Assembly: GCA_039545355.1 (NCBI GenBank) | Contig: BCJJ01000006.1 | Span: 930,001 to 994,000, forward strand | Direction: 5' to 3' | Source: Trichosporon coremiiforme | Lineage: Eukaryota; Basidiomycota; Tremellomycetes; Trichosporonales; Trichosporonaceae | Length of the DNA: 64,000 nt | In this document: piece by piece, positions 1 through 8,843 of the stretch | How positions within the stretch are numbered: position 1 is the stretch's first letter | How the letters are laid out: every line of letters begins with the position of its first letter | Program-made: the position numbers and the translations under genes | The notes under the pieces: model-generated | Told to the model about the DNA's origin: nothing | Seen by the model: the letters and a program-made list of their open reading frames with translations, nothing else | Databases searched by the model: none

Positions 1-372
1 GCATACGAGTCACTCGTCTCTGAGCTCGAGAAAGAGCGTCTAGACCTCATAATGCGCGACCAGTCTGCCCAGGCTCGGATAGCGGAGCTGGAGGCTGAGG
101 GCGTGCGGATGACGTCGTGGGCTACGTCGCTGCGCGTCGTTGCGGACCGGAGTAACATTGAGGTACTCCAGTTGCGCAACGACGTTTCGAGGCTACAGAG
201 GAGCCTGGAGAGGGTAGATGGTAGACTACAGCGCGGCGAGGCACTCAGGTGCGAGGTTATGGACGACCTGGCCGCTGTTCTGAAACGTCTGGCAGCCAGT
301 CCGGCCGACGCAGGGGAATCAGCGGTGCTCATTGACATGGTGCTGGAGAAGGTTAGCGCGGGGCTAGACTGA
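1..372 (+). CDS. Coiled-coil protein, C-terminal part (5' end outside window)
   Basis: The reading frame is open from the first base and stops with TGA at 370-372, so this is the last 123 residues of a longer protein. It is almost entirely heptad-like and charged (SELEKERLDL, ARIAELEAEG, RLQRSLERVDGRL), which predicts a coiled coil. I recognise no catalytic domain. Nearby GRF zinc-finger and coiled-coil genes suggest it could be the coiled-coil tail of a related protein whose N-terminus lies off the left edge; that is inference. The internal ATG at 52 is unlikely to be the start, because the frame continues upstream in the same coiled-coil style. Confidence 0.6.
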   Translation, partial: AYESLVSELEKERLDLIMRDQSAQARIAELEAEGVRMTSWATSLRVVADRSNIEVLQLRNDVSRLQRSLERVDGRLQRGEALRCEVMDDLAAVLKRLAASPADAGESAVLIDMVLEKVSAGLD

Positions 373-872
373 TGCATGTAAAGATAAGGTCGCAGGTGGG
401 CCGAGGCCGGTGCCAGCTCAGCTGCTCGGTGATGGAGCATGGCGGAGTGGGCGGAGTGAGCCCATGACCGAGCGCGAGCCCATTGGTAGAGCCTGACGAG
501 GATCAAGCCATCGTCGATCAGGGCCACGGCCGCTGCCATATCCGACGTGCATGGCTGCATTCAGCATGCACCCGGCATCGTCGGCATCGTCGGCATCGTC
601 GGCATCGTCCTTCGTGCGAGAGATGATTCGCGGGGTCTCCATGCAGCATGCAGGTACATGCCATTCTTGGTGGGCAGGCGTCCAGGAGGAAGATGATCCG
701 AGTGCCAGCCAGGCACCGGACCGATTTCTGCACTGCGTGCAGGGCCCAAACTTTATGCGACATTACTCCGGACGCGTCAGACATGACGCACGAGCGCGTC
801 GATGGGCGACGTTAGGTACCGCTTCATGCTGGCTCAATTCCACCCTTTGCACCAACTAGACCCCCACTCACC
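373..872. other. Intergenic, no gene seen
   Basis: Separates two plus-strand coiled-coil genes. Overlapping short frames here read through a 9-bp tandem repeat and show no splice grammar or recognisable domain, so I treat them as chance ORFs. Confidence 0.5.
573..609. repeat. 9-bp minisatellite, CGGCATCGT x4
   Basis: Four exact copies of CGGCATCGT in tandem plus one base. A unit length divisible by three keeps all frames open, which explains the Ser-Ser-Ala and Asp-Asp-Ala runs in the spurious ORFs across it. Confidence 0.85.
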
Positions 873-1614
873 ATGGTCAGCACACGATCACGGACCTATC
901 TACCGAAAGACTCTGCAGCTGCTGAGAGTTCGAAGACGCCGACTGCGAAGGTGAGTTTGACGTGGTCGCGTGCTGACCCCACAGCCGTCCGCGTCGACGA
1001 CGAAAAACGTTGCGGGGCCTTCACGCGCCGTCCCCAAGCCTGCTCTGCGACGGTCCGCCAGACGACGATCAGCCTCCCGAGAAGATGACTCAGCCCAGCT
1101 CACGAAACGACTACGGACGCGATCACCTCCCCACGAAGAACCCTGTCCGTCGGCTCCACCTGCGCGTAAACGTGCCCCGAGACGTAGCCAGGTGTTCCCC
1201 TTTGACGATTCTGACTCTCCACCACCCTCACCTTCAGTGCCCTCCGGATCACCTCTCCCGCTCTCACACCAGGCGGAGACAAATCAGAAAATCAAGCGAC
1301 TCGAGGCCAAGGTCAAGGTTCTGGAGCGTGAGTCACGGTATCACGAGGAGCAGTCAAAGCGGTGGGAGAAGCTCAGCACGCGTCTAATGGCCGAGAGGGA
1401 AGGTGAGAGCGGACCGGCGCAGAAGCTCCAAAGGCGCGGCGACACGTATAAGAAGGCGTACCTCGACGAGAAGGCCGAGTTGCACAGGCGGGAACAATTC
1501 ACAAAGTACAGTGTGACCTGTCTGGAGATGTTGGAGAAGACGCACAAAAACCTAGGACTGGAGGGCATCATCCGGGTTTTGAAGATGTCTCTGTCTTACG
1601 AAGAGCCTGAATAG
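873..1614 (+). CDS. Basic N-terminus plus coiled-coil protein, unknown function
   Basis: Two exons, 873-950 and 985-1614, joined over a 34-nt intron (GTGAGT ... GCTGACCCCACAG), give 235 residues. The first ~100 residues are basic and disordered, with clusters such as ALRRSARRRS and ARKRAPRRS that could act in nuclear targeting or nucleic-acid binding. A Ser/Pro stretch follows, then a coiled coil from about residue 130 (NQKIKRLEAKVKVLERES) to the end. I see no GRF zinc finger, although GRF genes lie 0.2 and 1 kb downstream on the other strand. The start is the first ATG of an in-frame exon with a clean donor. Its role is unknown; a DNA-associated coiled-coil protein is a guess from composition. 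Confidence 0.65.
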
Positions 1615-1780
1615 ACTGCATTTTCCGTACATGTCTCCATTGTTGTATTTGCTACTTTCTCTGTCCACGAGCGGTCTGAAGCTCCAGGAGCAACCGATCG
1701 TTGGTCCGTCGCAGCTGTTCAATCATCGCTTGCTGCTGAGCGTTTTGACGCTGCAGCTCCCACGTCATATCATTTTGCTG

Positions 1781-2263
1781 CTACATCCCAGGTGTCTGAG
1801 GGTGGGGGCCGCGAATACCGTACGTTGACAATGCGGTGGAAATGTCTGGGGCAGTTGGATGATCGGAAGGAGACGCTTGTGTCGCATTGGGGTGTGCGAG
1901 CGACTGTTCCCATTGACGGTAGTTGCAGCGATCCTGGTGCTCATACGCGAGATGGCAGCTCCAGAAGTACTCCCCGCATTGGGACGTCCTAGGGTTCTGC
2001 ACTTGCGTACGGACTGCCGGTAGTCCATGCTGAGCATCAGCTAACGCCCATACGGTCTTCAGGCATAGGCATACTCACCTCGCACTTGTGCACAGAGGGG
2101 CCGGCAGGGACGGCAGGGCCATCCTTGGTCCCAACGCTGATCGGGGTTGCTTCATGCTTCCCCCTTTACTTTTTGAGAAGGGCCAGAGGAACATCAGAGT
2201 CGTCTGTGTCACTCGTGATGTCGCTGCGGAGTGGAGGCCACAGCCAAGTACTCACAATCTCAT
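1781..2263 (-). CDS. Small GRF-type zinc-finger protein
   Basis: The proposed exons on the minus strand are 2256-2263, 2170-2223, 2079-2136 and 1781-2029, which sum to 122 codons plus a stop. The 2030-2078 intron is canonical (GTGAGT ... GCTGATGCTCAG). The other two would be only 32 and 33 nt and lack a clear branch site, so the first 22 residues or so are uncertain; without the 33-nt intron an in-frame TAA at 2166-2168 interrupts the frame. The protein contains KCEHGLPAV, then CGEYFWSC and CNYRQW, which is the Cys-x-His ... Cys ... Cys ... W pattern of GRF zinc fingers. Those bind single-stranded nucleic acid in proteins such as topoisomerase III and APE2. No enzyme domain is attached. The intron falls between Cys-Glu and His, as in the paralogue at 2601-3316. 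Confidence 0.55.
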
Positions 2264-2600
2264 CTCTCTTGGACATCGCGTCGTTGCGTACTCCTGTCGG
2301 CCACTTGGAGCCGCTATAAGTCCGGTAAGAGCGAAGAGCAAGGCAAACTTGCGTCTTCCTTGTAGATTGTGAAAGTGTGCTGAGTTGAGTAAAAGTGTGT
2401 AGGTTAGTCAAACGGGTGACAAGACAGTCGCGCTGATCAGTCCTCGCATCTGGATCCATGTAGCGCCCTTGCAACTCGGCCTGGCGCGCTGCTCTGCTTT
2501 GCAGGCTTTGCGGCCTTAGCGGCTCTATGCACGCTTTAGGGGTGCTATCATTGCAGTCTGTTGCGTGTGAGACCGTAACGTACATACAAGCTTATACACC

Positions 2601-3316
2601 CTACGCTCTCTGCTCCAGCTGCTCTCTGAGCCTCTCGTTCTCGCGCTTCAGCGCGTCCCGCTCGGCGATGACCACGAGGTACTGGTTCTCGACGAAGCCA
2701 AGGGCAGCCTTGGTGGCCGTGTACTTCTCCTTCCACTCCTCGACTGCCGACTCTGCCTCGGGCAGGATCTCGTCGCGGAGCTGTTGCAAAGCGGCCACCG
2801 TGGCACGGTCCATGTCCCTCGACGGCGCGCTCAATTCCGGAATAGGCTCGGGAGCGGGAGTATTGCGCATACTGCCAGAGTCGGGAGTCAGCTTGCAGTC
2901 GACTGTACCCTCGGATGGAGAAACTCCTCGCCGCTCAGCTGCAGAAGGAGCTGGAGCGAGGGCAGGATCGTGCCCACCCAGGTCAGATGAACTTCGCGAC
3001 CCTGCTGCCGCCTCGTCTTCCCACACCCAGAAGCCGCATCCCGGTCGTTGGGAGCAGGCATGGTACCATCTGCCTCTGAACTTCCCGAACGCTCGGCACG
3101 TCCGCTTGGCCAGAAGATCGTGCTGGGTGTCAGCACTTTGCAGTCCACATTTCCCAATGCTCCACCACAGGCCCCGAGTCCGTGATAGACACCGGTCCCC
3201 TTCATCGCGATACTCACGCTGCAGAGCAAGTCAAGCTTCTTGCTGTACTCGTAAGGCTTTGTCGGCAAGTGAGTTGCGTGGTGCGACCGCGGCGTCGGGT
3301 GGCGATGAGCGGTCAT
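2601..3316 (-). CDS. GRF zinc finger plus C-terminal coiled coil
   Basis: The exons are 3218-3316 and 2601-3122, joined over a 95-nt intron (GTGAGT ... GTGCTGACACCCAG), giving 206 residues. Splicing creates a near-textbook GRF zinc finger at residues 32-67: LCSHDLLAKRTC, then FRGRWYHACS and CGFWVW. A disordered Ser/Pro linker follows, then a coiled coil from about residue 140 (VIAERDALKRENERLREQ) to the C-terminus. The intron separates the Cys-Ser and His of the first ligand pair in phase 0. A GRF finger joined to a coiled coil with no enzymatic domain suggests a nucleic-acid-binding dimer; the biological role is unknown. The N-terminus before the finger (33 residues from the ATG at 3316) is poorly constrained and more exons may lie upstream. 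Confidence 0.6.
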
Positions 3317-4263
3317 CTTTGGTGCTTATCTCGTGGGGAAGTGTGCGATGTGGACCTCGTTGTTGCCGTGACTTCGGGATACGCGAGGTTATCGCTTGTC
3401 AAGGTCAACCGGAAGCGGGGCTCCGCATCAACGACCATTATCGCCGTCATACCGCAGAGACATGCATCTCCTCTCAGCATAAATCATCATATGAAGAAAG
3501 CATACCCAGCGCCGTCCAACCACATAGCGTGAGTCTTCCCATATGTTATACGGAGGTCTATTGGTGAACACTCGAAGGACTCGACCCACCATCTCCACTG
3601 TTCATCTCTACATCTTGCGAGCCTAACTCGCCGACGTCGGAGCCAGACTTGTCGCTTTCCATGCTCACGTCTGTGTTGTCGGAGTTGCAGGAATCACAGT
3701 GATATGTCATTTCTGCTTCTGATATTGGCGCGTAGAGCAGAGAATCCAAGTAGGAATAATCTTCCCGTTGAAATTTCTTGATTCCGTCCCAAGCGTGATA
3801 CAATGTTTCCACCATCAGGTGTAAGTCTTCCCCCCAGCTTACGTCGAATGTTTAGAATCCACTCCTTGGCTCCCTCAAGGTTGAAGAGGAACGCGACTTC
3901 GGGGTATGCGTCATCGGATCCTGCCGAACTGAAGTGGGACAAAAACTCCCAGTCAGGAGTGTTATAAATGAGGATGAGCTCAATATCCTGGAGCTTCGAC
4001 GGCAGAACATTGTTCATCCACTTGGGGGTCGTGTCGGGCAGCGGTGAGGTTGACACCATCGATGACAATGGCTCTCCTGGAAAGTCGATACGTCAATTGA
4101 GATATGTCAGCTCGGGGAGTCGATCGTCATCAATGTAGTTCATCATCTCGTTCGCTGTGTTGTTTACGTCCTCGGAATCCTCACAAGAGAGCTGCGTATC
4201 CTCGGGATGCAAGCCTGCGTGAGACCGGGATCGGCGAGAGCTGGGTTTACCGAGGATAAGAGA

Positions 4264-4428
4264 TGTGAGACGATTCATACGATGAGGCTACGGATATGGA
4301 GGTTCTGACCTTTATATACGTGTTCCGCCTCAGCGTAGGATAGAGTCGAGCCTTCGGGAGGCGGTTCCGCTAGTGGAACGCCACATTGGCGGAGAGCCGA
4401 CTGTTGTCCGTGAAGTGGTTTCACGACA
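4264..4428. repeat. Direct repeat / LTR copy 1 (165 bp)
   Basis: Matches 4588-4749 over 162 bp with about four to five differences (for example GAGGCGG/GAGGTGG and CACATTGG/CACGTTGG). It contains two small palindromes, GTTCC-GCTAGT-GGAAC and GTGAA-GTGGT-TTCAC. Confidence 0.85.
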
Positions 4429-4532
4429 GGGCGTCGAGCTTTTGATCACGGTCCGAGCTTCCCGGCGACATGTTGACGCATCACTTCAGGTTCTTCATCG
4501 TCTTGCCGGAGCCGCCGTCCTTGGCACACGAT

Positions 4533-4587
4533 NNNNNNNNNNNNNNNNNNNNNNNNNNNNNNNNNNNNNNNNNNNNNNNNNNNNNNN
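4533..4587. other. Assembly gap, 55 Ns
   Basis: A run of unknown bases immediately left of the second repeat copy. Its position between near-identical repeats suggests a collapsed or unresolved repeat, so the true length may be far larger than 55. Confidence 0.95.
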
Positions 4588-4749
4588 GAGACGATTCATA
4601 CGATGAGGCTACGGATATGGAGGTTCTGACCTTTATATACGTGTTCCGCCTCAGCGTAGGATAGAGTCGAGCCTTCGGGAGGTGGTTCCGCTAGTGGAAC
4701 GCCACGTTGGCGGAGAGCCGACCGATGTCCGTGAAGTGGTTTCACGACA
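4588..4749. repeat. Direct repeat / LTR copy 2 (162 bp visible)
   Basis: Second copy of the repeat at 4264-4428; its first three bases (TGT) would fall inside the N run. The few substitutions between copies suggest a recent insertion. Confidence 0.85.
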
Positions 4750-5532
4750 AGAGCAGAAGCGTCAGAGATTGAAGATCACCGGGCATTGCTTCGGATAGTC
4801 CGTCCAACTCCTCGAAGCTATGGAGTCTCCAATCGAGTTCCCTGAGTAACGATACCCTGTTCCGTGCGATGTTGAAGCACCGATAGCCATTCGCTGTTGT
4901 CGCCCCTCTGGTCCCAAAAAAGAAGCTGCCATGCCGGCAGAGCAAGTACTTTTGCCAAAACCTGCTGTCCAGTTCCATCCTGCACAAAGAGAGGAGTGGC
5001 TTGGGTGTCGATTTGGTAACAGTCCAGAAGATACCGACATTGATATTCCAGGTCCCCCGGCCTAGTGATGGCTTTCCGGGGCTCAGACAGCTCCGTTACC
5101 AGACCTCACTTTCTTCCGCAACAGAAGCTGATCGATGCCCGAGTCTTGGCAAGATCGAGCCTTGTAATGGGTTCTAGAGGCGGGAAACGAGATAGTTGTG
5201 ACGTTGGGGGAAGAGCTCGATCATCTTCGCCAGGGATGGCCAACGACAGCAGAAAGGCAAGGAGCCTGCCGTGCTAAGAAGTCGGACACCCGCGGCATAG
5301 ACCCGTATACGCTGCTGCAGTGTCAATGGTGCAACTGGCAACGACGTACCTCGCACGCATAGTCCCGGGGGAACTGGTCCAACTTGATATCTTTCTACAT
5401 CAGAAAGGCGAATTCTCGGAATGACGCTTGACGTTAGTACAGTTGCATTTCCCAATATTCTCCAGGTCAACCACGTTATGCTATCTGCCATCTCCATTAC
5501 GTGACATGCATTCGCCTATAGGCTTGGTACGA

Positions 5533-7188
5533 TCAATCGGAGCTGAAATGATCATCGCTTTCCATGAACACATCCTCAGCGCCAGAGCCTTCGCCTTCTT
5601 CCTCCGAACCGTACTCATTAAAGCATGGCTCCTCACTTCCCGTCATTGACTCGTCGTCCTCAGCACCGGTGTCTTCGCCTTCTTTCCCCGAGCCGTACTC
5701 GTCATAGCACGACTCAGCACTTCCTCGCATTGACTCGTCATTCTCGGAGTCGGCATCAGACTCGTCATTTCCAGAGTGAGTGGTAGGCTCATCCTCTCCT
5801 GAGTCCGATCCCGAGGCATTTTCGAGGTCGGAATCGTAGTCGTCACCACTGGACACGTCACTACTGCTGCTTGATGTATCCCCCCTCGCGATCGATAGAG
5901 GTTCGTGAAGCAGAAAGTCCACGAAAGACGAACTGGATGGCGAGTAGTCAACAAGATTGTCTTCGCCGTGATATTGTGTGTTGACGATAAATTGAAGTCT
6001 CCAAATTTGGTGCGAACGTCGATGATGAACTTCCTAGAAGCACGTTTATCGAAAACGTACTCGGCATATCTCATCGGGAAGAAGTCGTCGCTCCCATCCA
6101 GTAGCCACATATCCATTATTAGGTCGGAGCGTAATCGATGAAAGGTGAGGTGGCATGTCCTTGGGCAGCCATTCGGGAGCGACAGGCGGCATTACCGGAC
6201 CCTCGGGGCTTGGAAAGTCGATGTGCAAGGTGAGAGTCTTGAGGTCTGGAAACCGCACGGCGTTGATTCGGTTCATGATAGCAGTTGCGGTCTGGGAGGT
6301 ATCTTCAAAGACCTCAGAATAACACGAAACTTCAAGACCCACAAGACCGACGCCTGTCTACTTCAGCCAGCGACTTCAAGTCGTCAAAAGGCGTGATTCT
6401 CCAGAGTATACTGCGAGTCTCGATGCCCATGGCTCTGCGGCACCGCAGAACTGGAAGCCATTCTGAGTTACTGCCATCTGTGCCCCAGAGTGACAGTTGA
6501 TAAGCGGGCAAGAGAAAACGTCCGGCAAAATAAGCTCTCCGCGGTCGTCACGATTGAATAGTGCTGTTGTCCAAGGGTGTGCGCAAGCGTCTTCCAGATG
6601 GTACCAACACTCGTAGTTCAAACCCTCCAGACGGTAGCGCACCTTGGGGGGACTGAATGCCGATCCCTCCAAACGAATTTCTTCTTCGACGTGGAGCTGA
6701 TCTGGAGGGCGGTCAGGGCTGTTTTGATTGATAGCTTGGCGGTAAGTGTTCAGGGTGGTGTTGAAGATAATCGTGCGCACGTTCGGGAAGAACTCAAGCA
6801 TTTCCGCCAGGGGGCCCCAGCGACAACACAATGGCAGGCAGCCTCCGGTTCGAATTGTGCGAACATCAGCAGCGTACAGACTTGTCCGTTCCTTGAACGT
6901 TAGGGGACAACTTCGACAAGGGCTCCCCGCGCATGTACTATCCCAAAGGAAATGGTCTAGTATCAGTGGATAAAGCAGGAAGCCCACTTCGCGAAAAGTA
7001 GCCCTATCCAGAGTTAGGTACTCCAGCAAAGTTGTCCTCCCTCCTTGTGTGAACAGCTCGAAGCTCTCGGCTCTCTATGGGGCATCGGACGCCAGGTTTT
7101 GCAAGATCGAAAGACGGATATGGGGTATTCACCAGACGTGGCTGGCAGCCGTCTCGGTCTCAACTGTTGAAGATTCGGAGTCCTTCAT
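5533..7188 (-). pseudogene. Decayed F-box-like paralogue with acidic tail
   Basis: The frame starts at an ATG at 7188. Residues 16-19 are SHVW, followed by TGA (7129-7131) and then IPHIRLSILQNLA; the intact gene has SQVWGIGHLRETIL, so the stop replaces a Gly codon (GGA to TGA is one base). A TAG follows at 7075-7077. Homology then runs in frame from about 7029 (EYLTLDRATFREV) to 6400. There the likely frame (IETRSILWRITPFDDLKSLAE) is lost and is resumed by VMPPVAPEWLPKDMPPHLSS upstream of 6150. Further frame switches occur near 6110 and 5990. The C-terminal ~110 residues (5533-5870) are an acidic Ser/Asp/Glu tail with an internal duplication. Several disruptions over one homologous track argue for a pseudogene rather than unusual splicing. 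Confidence 0.6.
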
Positions 7189-7602
7189 GTCGGCGAAGGG
7201 AGCGTGCTGCCTGTACTGCAAAGAAGAAGAGAGAGGTGAAGTGCAAGAGAAAAGCGAGGCCGAGGAGTGCTGTGAGCATGCAGTAAACAGGTAGTGAAAC
7301 ACCCGTCAGCACCGCGCGGTTGACTCAACTCGCGGGGGCCTAAGCCTGCGCCCCCCCTCGACAGTGACCAGATGTGCATTATTGGCGATCTTGCTTGAAT
7401 ACCGCCGTCCCAAAGGTAACGAAGGCTGCACTTGCTGAATGGCTGTGGTGAGCATTTACAGTACACTGCATCCAGGTGTGCAGGCGAATGGAAGACCATC
7501 AGATTTAGCCTGAGCTCCCTGGACATCACGAGGTCGACGACAGTGCATTCATGTATCCCAGAAAACTTCAGACAACGACTTCACAGACCTGCCTCTGCTG
7601 CG

Positions 7603-8843
7603 TTACGCCACTGCCTCGTTCACCAACGCCTGCAACTTTGGCCCCTCGGCACCATAGTTGGTGATGACCCGCACTGTAATATCCGAATCCGGCCCAGTCT
7701 CCTCCTTCAAGCGGCGCAGCGTCTTCAGTGGAAGCCTGTCCTCGGGAAAAAGTCCGCTGCTCTCTGGCTGGTTCAGCGTGAAGGTGTACACAGAGAGCTC
7801 GATGTGGATTGTTTTCAGGTTCGGCGGGATCGGCTGGGAGAACGGCTCGCCGAAATCCCCTCCTGGCTCGATGAACACCTTCATCTTCTCGAGCTTCGGG
7901 TACCTCTCGGCCGTGAAGACGTCGAACACGGCGCCGAGGTCCATCTCGACCTCGTGCAGGCGCACCCAGCGCAGGTCACTGCCGACAGCCTCGCTGAGTA
8001 CATTGAAGTAGTTAACGTACTGCGGCGTGCTGCCTGTGTCGATGCCGAGTATGGGGATGTTGTGGTGCTTGCGGACACGGAACACGTTGATCCAGAGGTT
8101 CGCGTCCATCACGCCGTCCGACGTCTCGAAGCTGAGCCAGCGAATGGGCTGGTCCAGAATCGGCGGCAGCTGCCAGCTGGCCAGGTCGCGCATGCCGATG
8201 CTGCCGGCCATGAACGTGTCCATGTCGAACACGTCCGGCGTCACGATGATATCGTAGTAGTGCACGTGCTCAAGTTCATCCTGGGTCGGGGCGAAGAACA
8301 TGTCTCGCGGCAGGTTCGCGGGGCTGACCGAAATCTTCGTGATGAAGTTGTGCACGCCGGGCACACAGCACGCGGCGTGTCCGGGGAGGTACAGCGTTGT
8401 GCGCTTCTGATGCTTTCGATCGGTCGGGAAGTCGATCTCGTCCACGTTGGGAAACTGCTCCAGAAGCGCCGCTAGCGTCCAGTTATGGCACATGGGCAGC
8501 GTGCCCTCCATGTTCAGCCGTTTAACACCCATCGCATACCAGCGCAGCCGGTCCTGCGATTGCGTCAGTACATGTGAACGCCGCAGACTCCGCCGCTACC
8601 TACGCTGTCGGGGCAGTCCCATGGGAACTGGTCGAGAGAGACGGACGCATGGGTGTGCCGAGCGCACTCGCGGACGGATGCCTTGCCGAGCCTACTGATG
8701 CATCGGCGGAAGAACTGAGATTTCTGGACAGGCGAGATGAACAACTCGGCGCAGCCGTCGAGGATGGTCTCACGTAGGTGCCCAATGCCCCAGACTTGGC
8801 TGGCGGCCGACCGCTTGCGCTTGGGAGGACTTGCGGACTCCAT
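7603..8843 (-). CDS. F-box-like family protein, intact copy
   Basis: Exons 8604-8843 and 7603-8553 flank a 50-nt intron (GTAGGT ... TACTGACGCAATCGCAG), giving 396 residues. The N-terminus after a basic start (PPKRKRSAA) has SQVWGIGHLRETILDGCAEL, which resembles the opening helix of fungal F-box or F-box-like proteins, though the match is weak. The rest has spaced aliphatic stretches reminiscent of leucine-rich repeats (FPNVDEIDF, YPKLEKMKVFI, PPNLKTIHIEL). If it is an F-box protein it would present substrates to an SCF ubiquitin ligase. Two decayed paralogues lie directly downstream on the same strand, so this is the surviving member of a local expansion. The exon boundary agrees with codon phase 0 on both sides. 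Confidence 0.65.

Larger units (their letters stand above)
4264..4749. mobile_element. Probable LTR retroelement, internal part lost in an assembly gap
   Basis: Two near-identical direct repeats begin TGTGAGACG and end CACGACA, so each has TGT...ACA termini as LTRs do. They are flanked by AGAGA on the left and AGAGC on the right, a candidate 5-bp target-site duplication with one mismatch. Between them lie about 104 known bases and 55 Ns. On the minus strand the known internal bases hold the end of an open frame (CAKDGGSGKTMKNLK then TGA), compatible with the tail of a polyprotein but too short to identify. No polypurine tract or tRNA primer site is obvious. The element sits inside a decayed F-box-like gene. 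The alternative is a simple local duplication. Confidence 0.5.
3558..5497 (-). pseudogene. Decayed F-box-like paralogue split by an LTR element
   Basis: This is homologous along its length to the intact gene at 7603-8843 and to the pseudogene at 5533-7188. It shares LTLQQRIRVYAAGVRLLSTA (about 5310-5250) with LTFKERTSLYAADVRTIRTG in the second copy, and LPFCCRWPSLAKMIELFP with LPLCCRWGPLAEMLEFFP. Lesions seen: loss of frame between 5174 and 4990; an element with direct repeats and an assembly gap at 4264-4749, inserted where the paralogues are continuous; an in-frame TGA (about 4093) just before RIDFP, where the second copy reads HIDFP; and another frame switch near 3800. An acidic tail ends at 3558. 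The N-terminal end is not well defined; 5497 is the first ATG in the homologous frame. The parent was probably an F-box/LRR-like protein. Confidence 0.6.
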
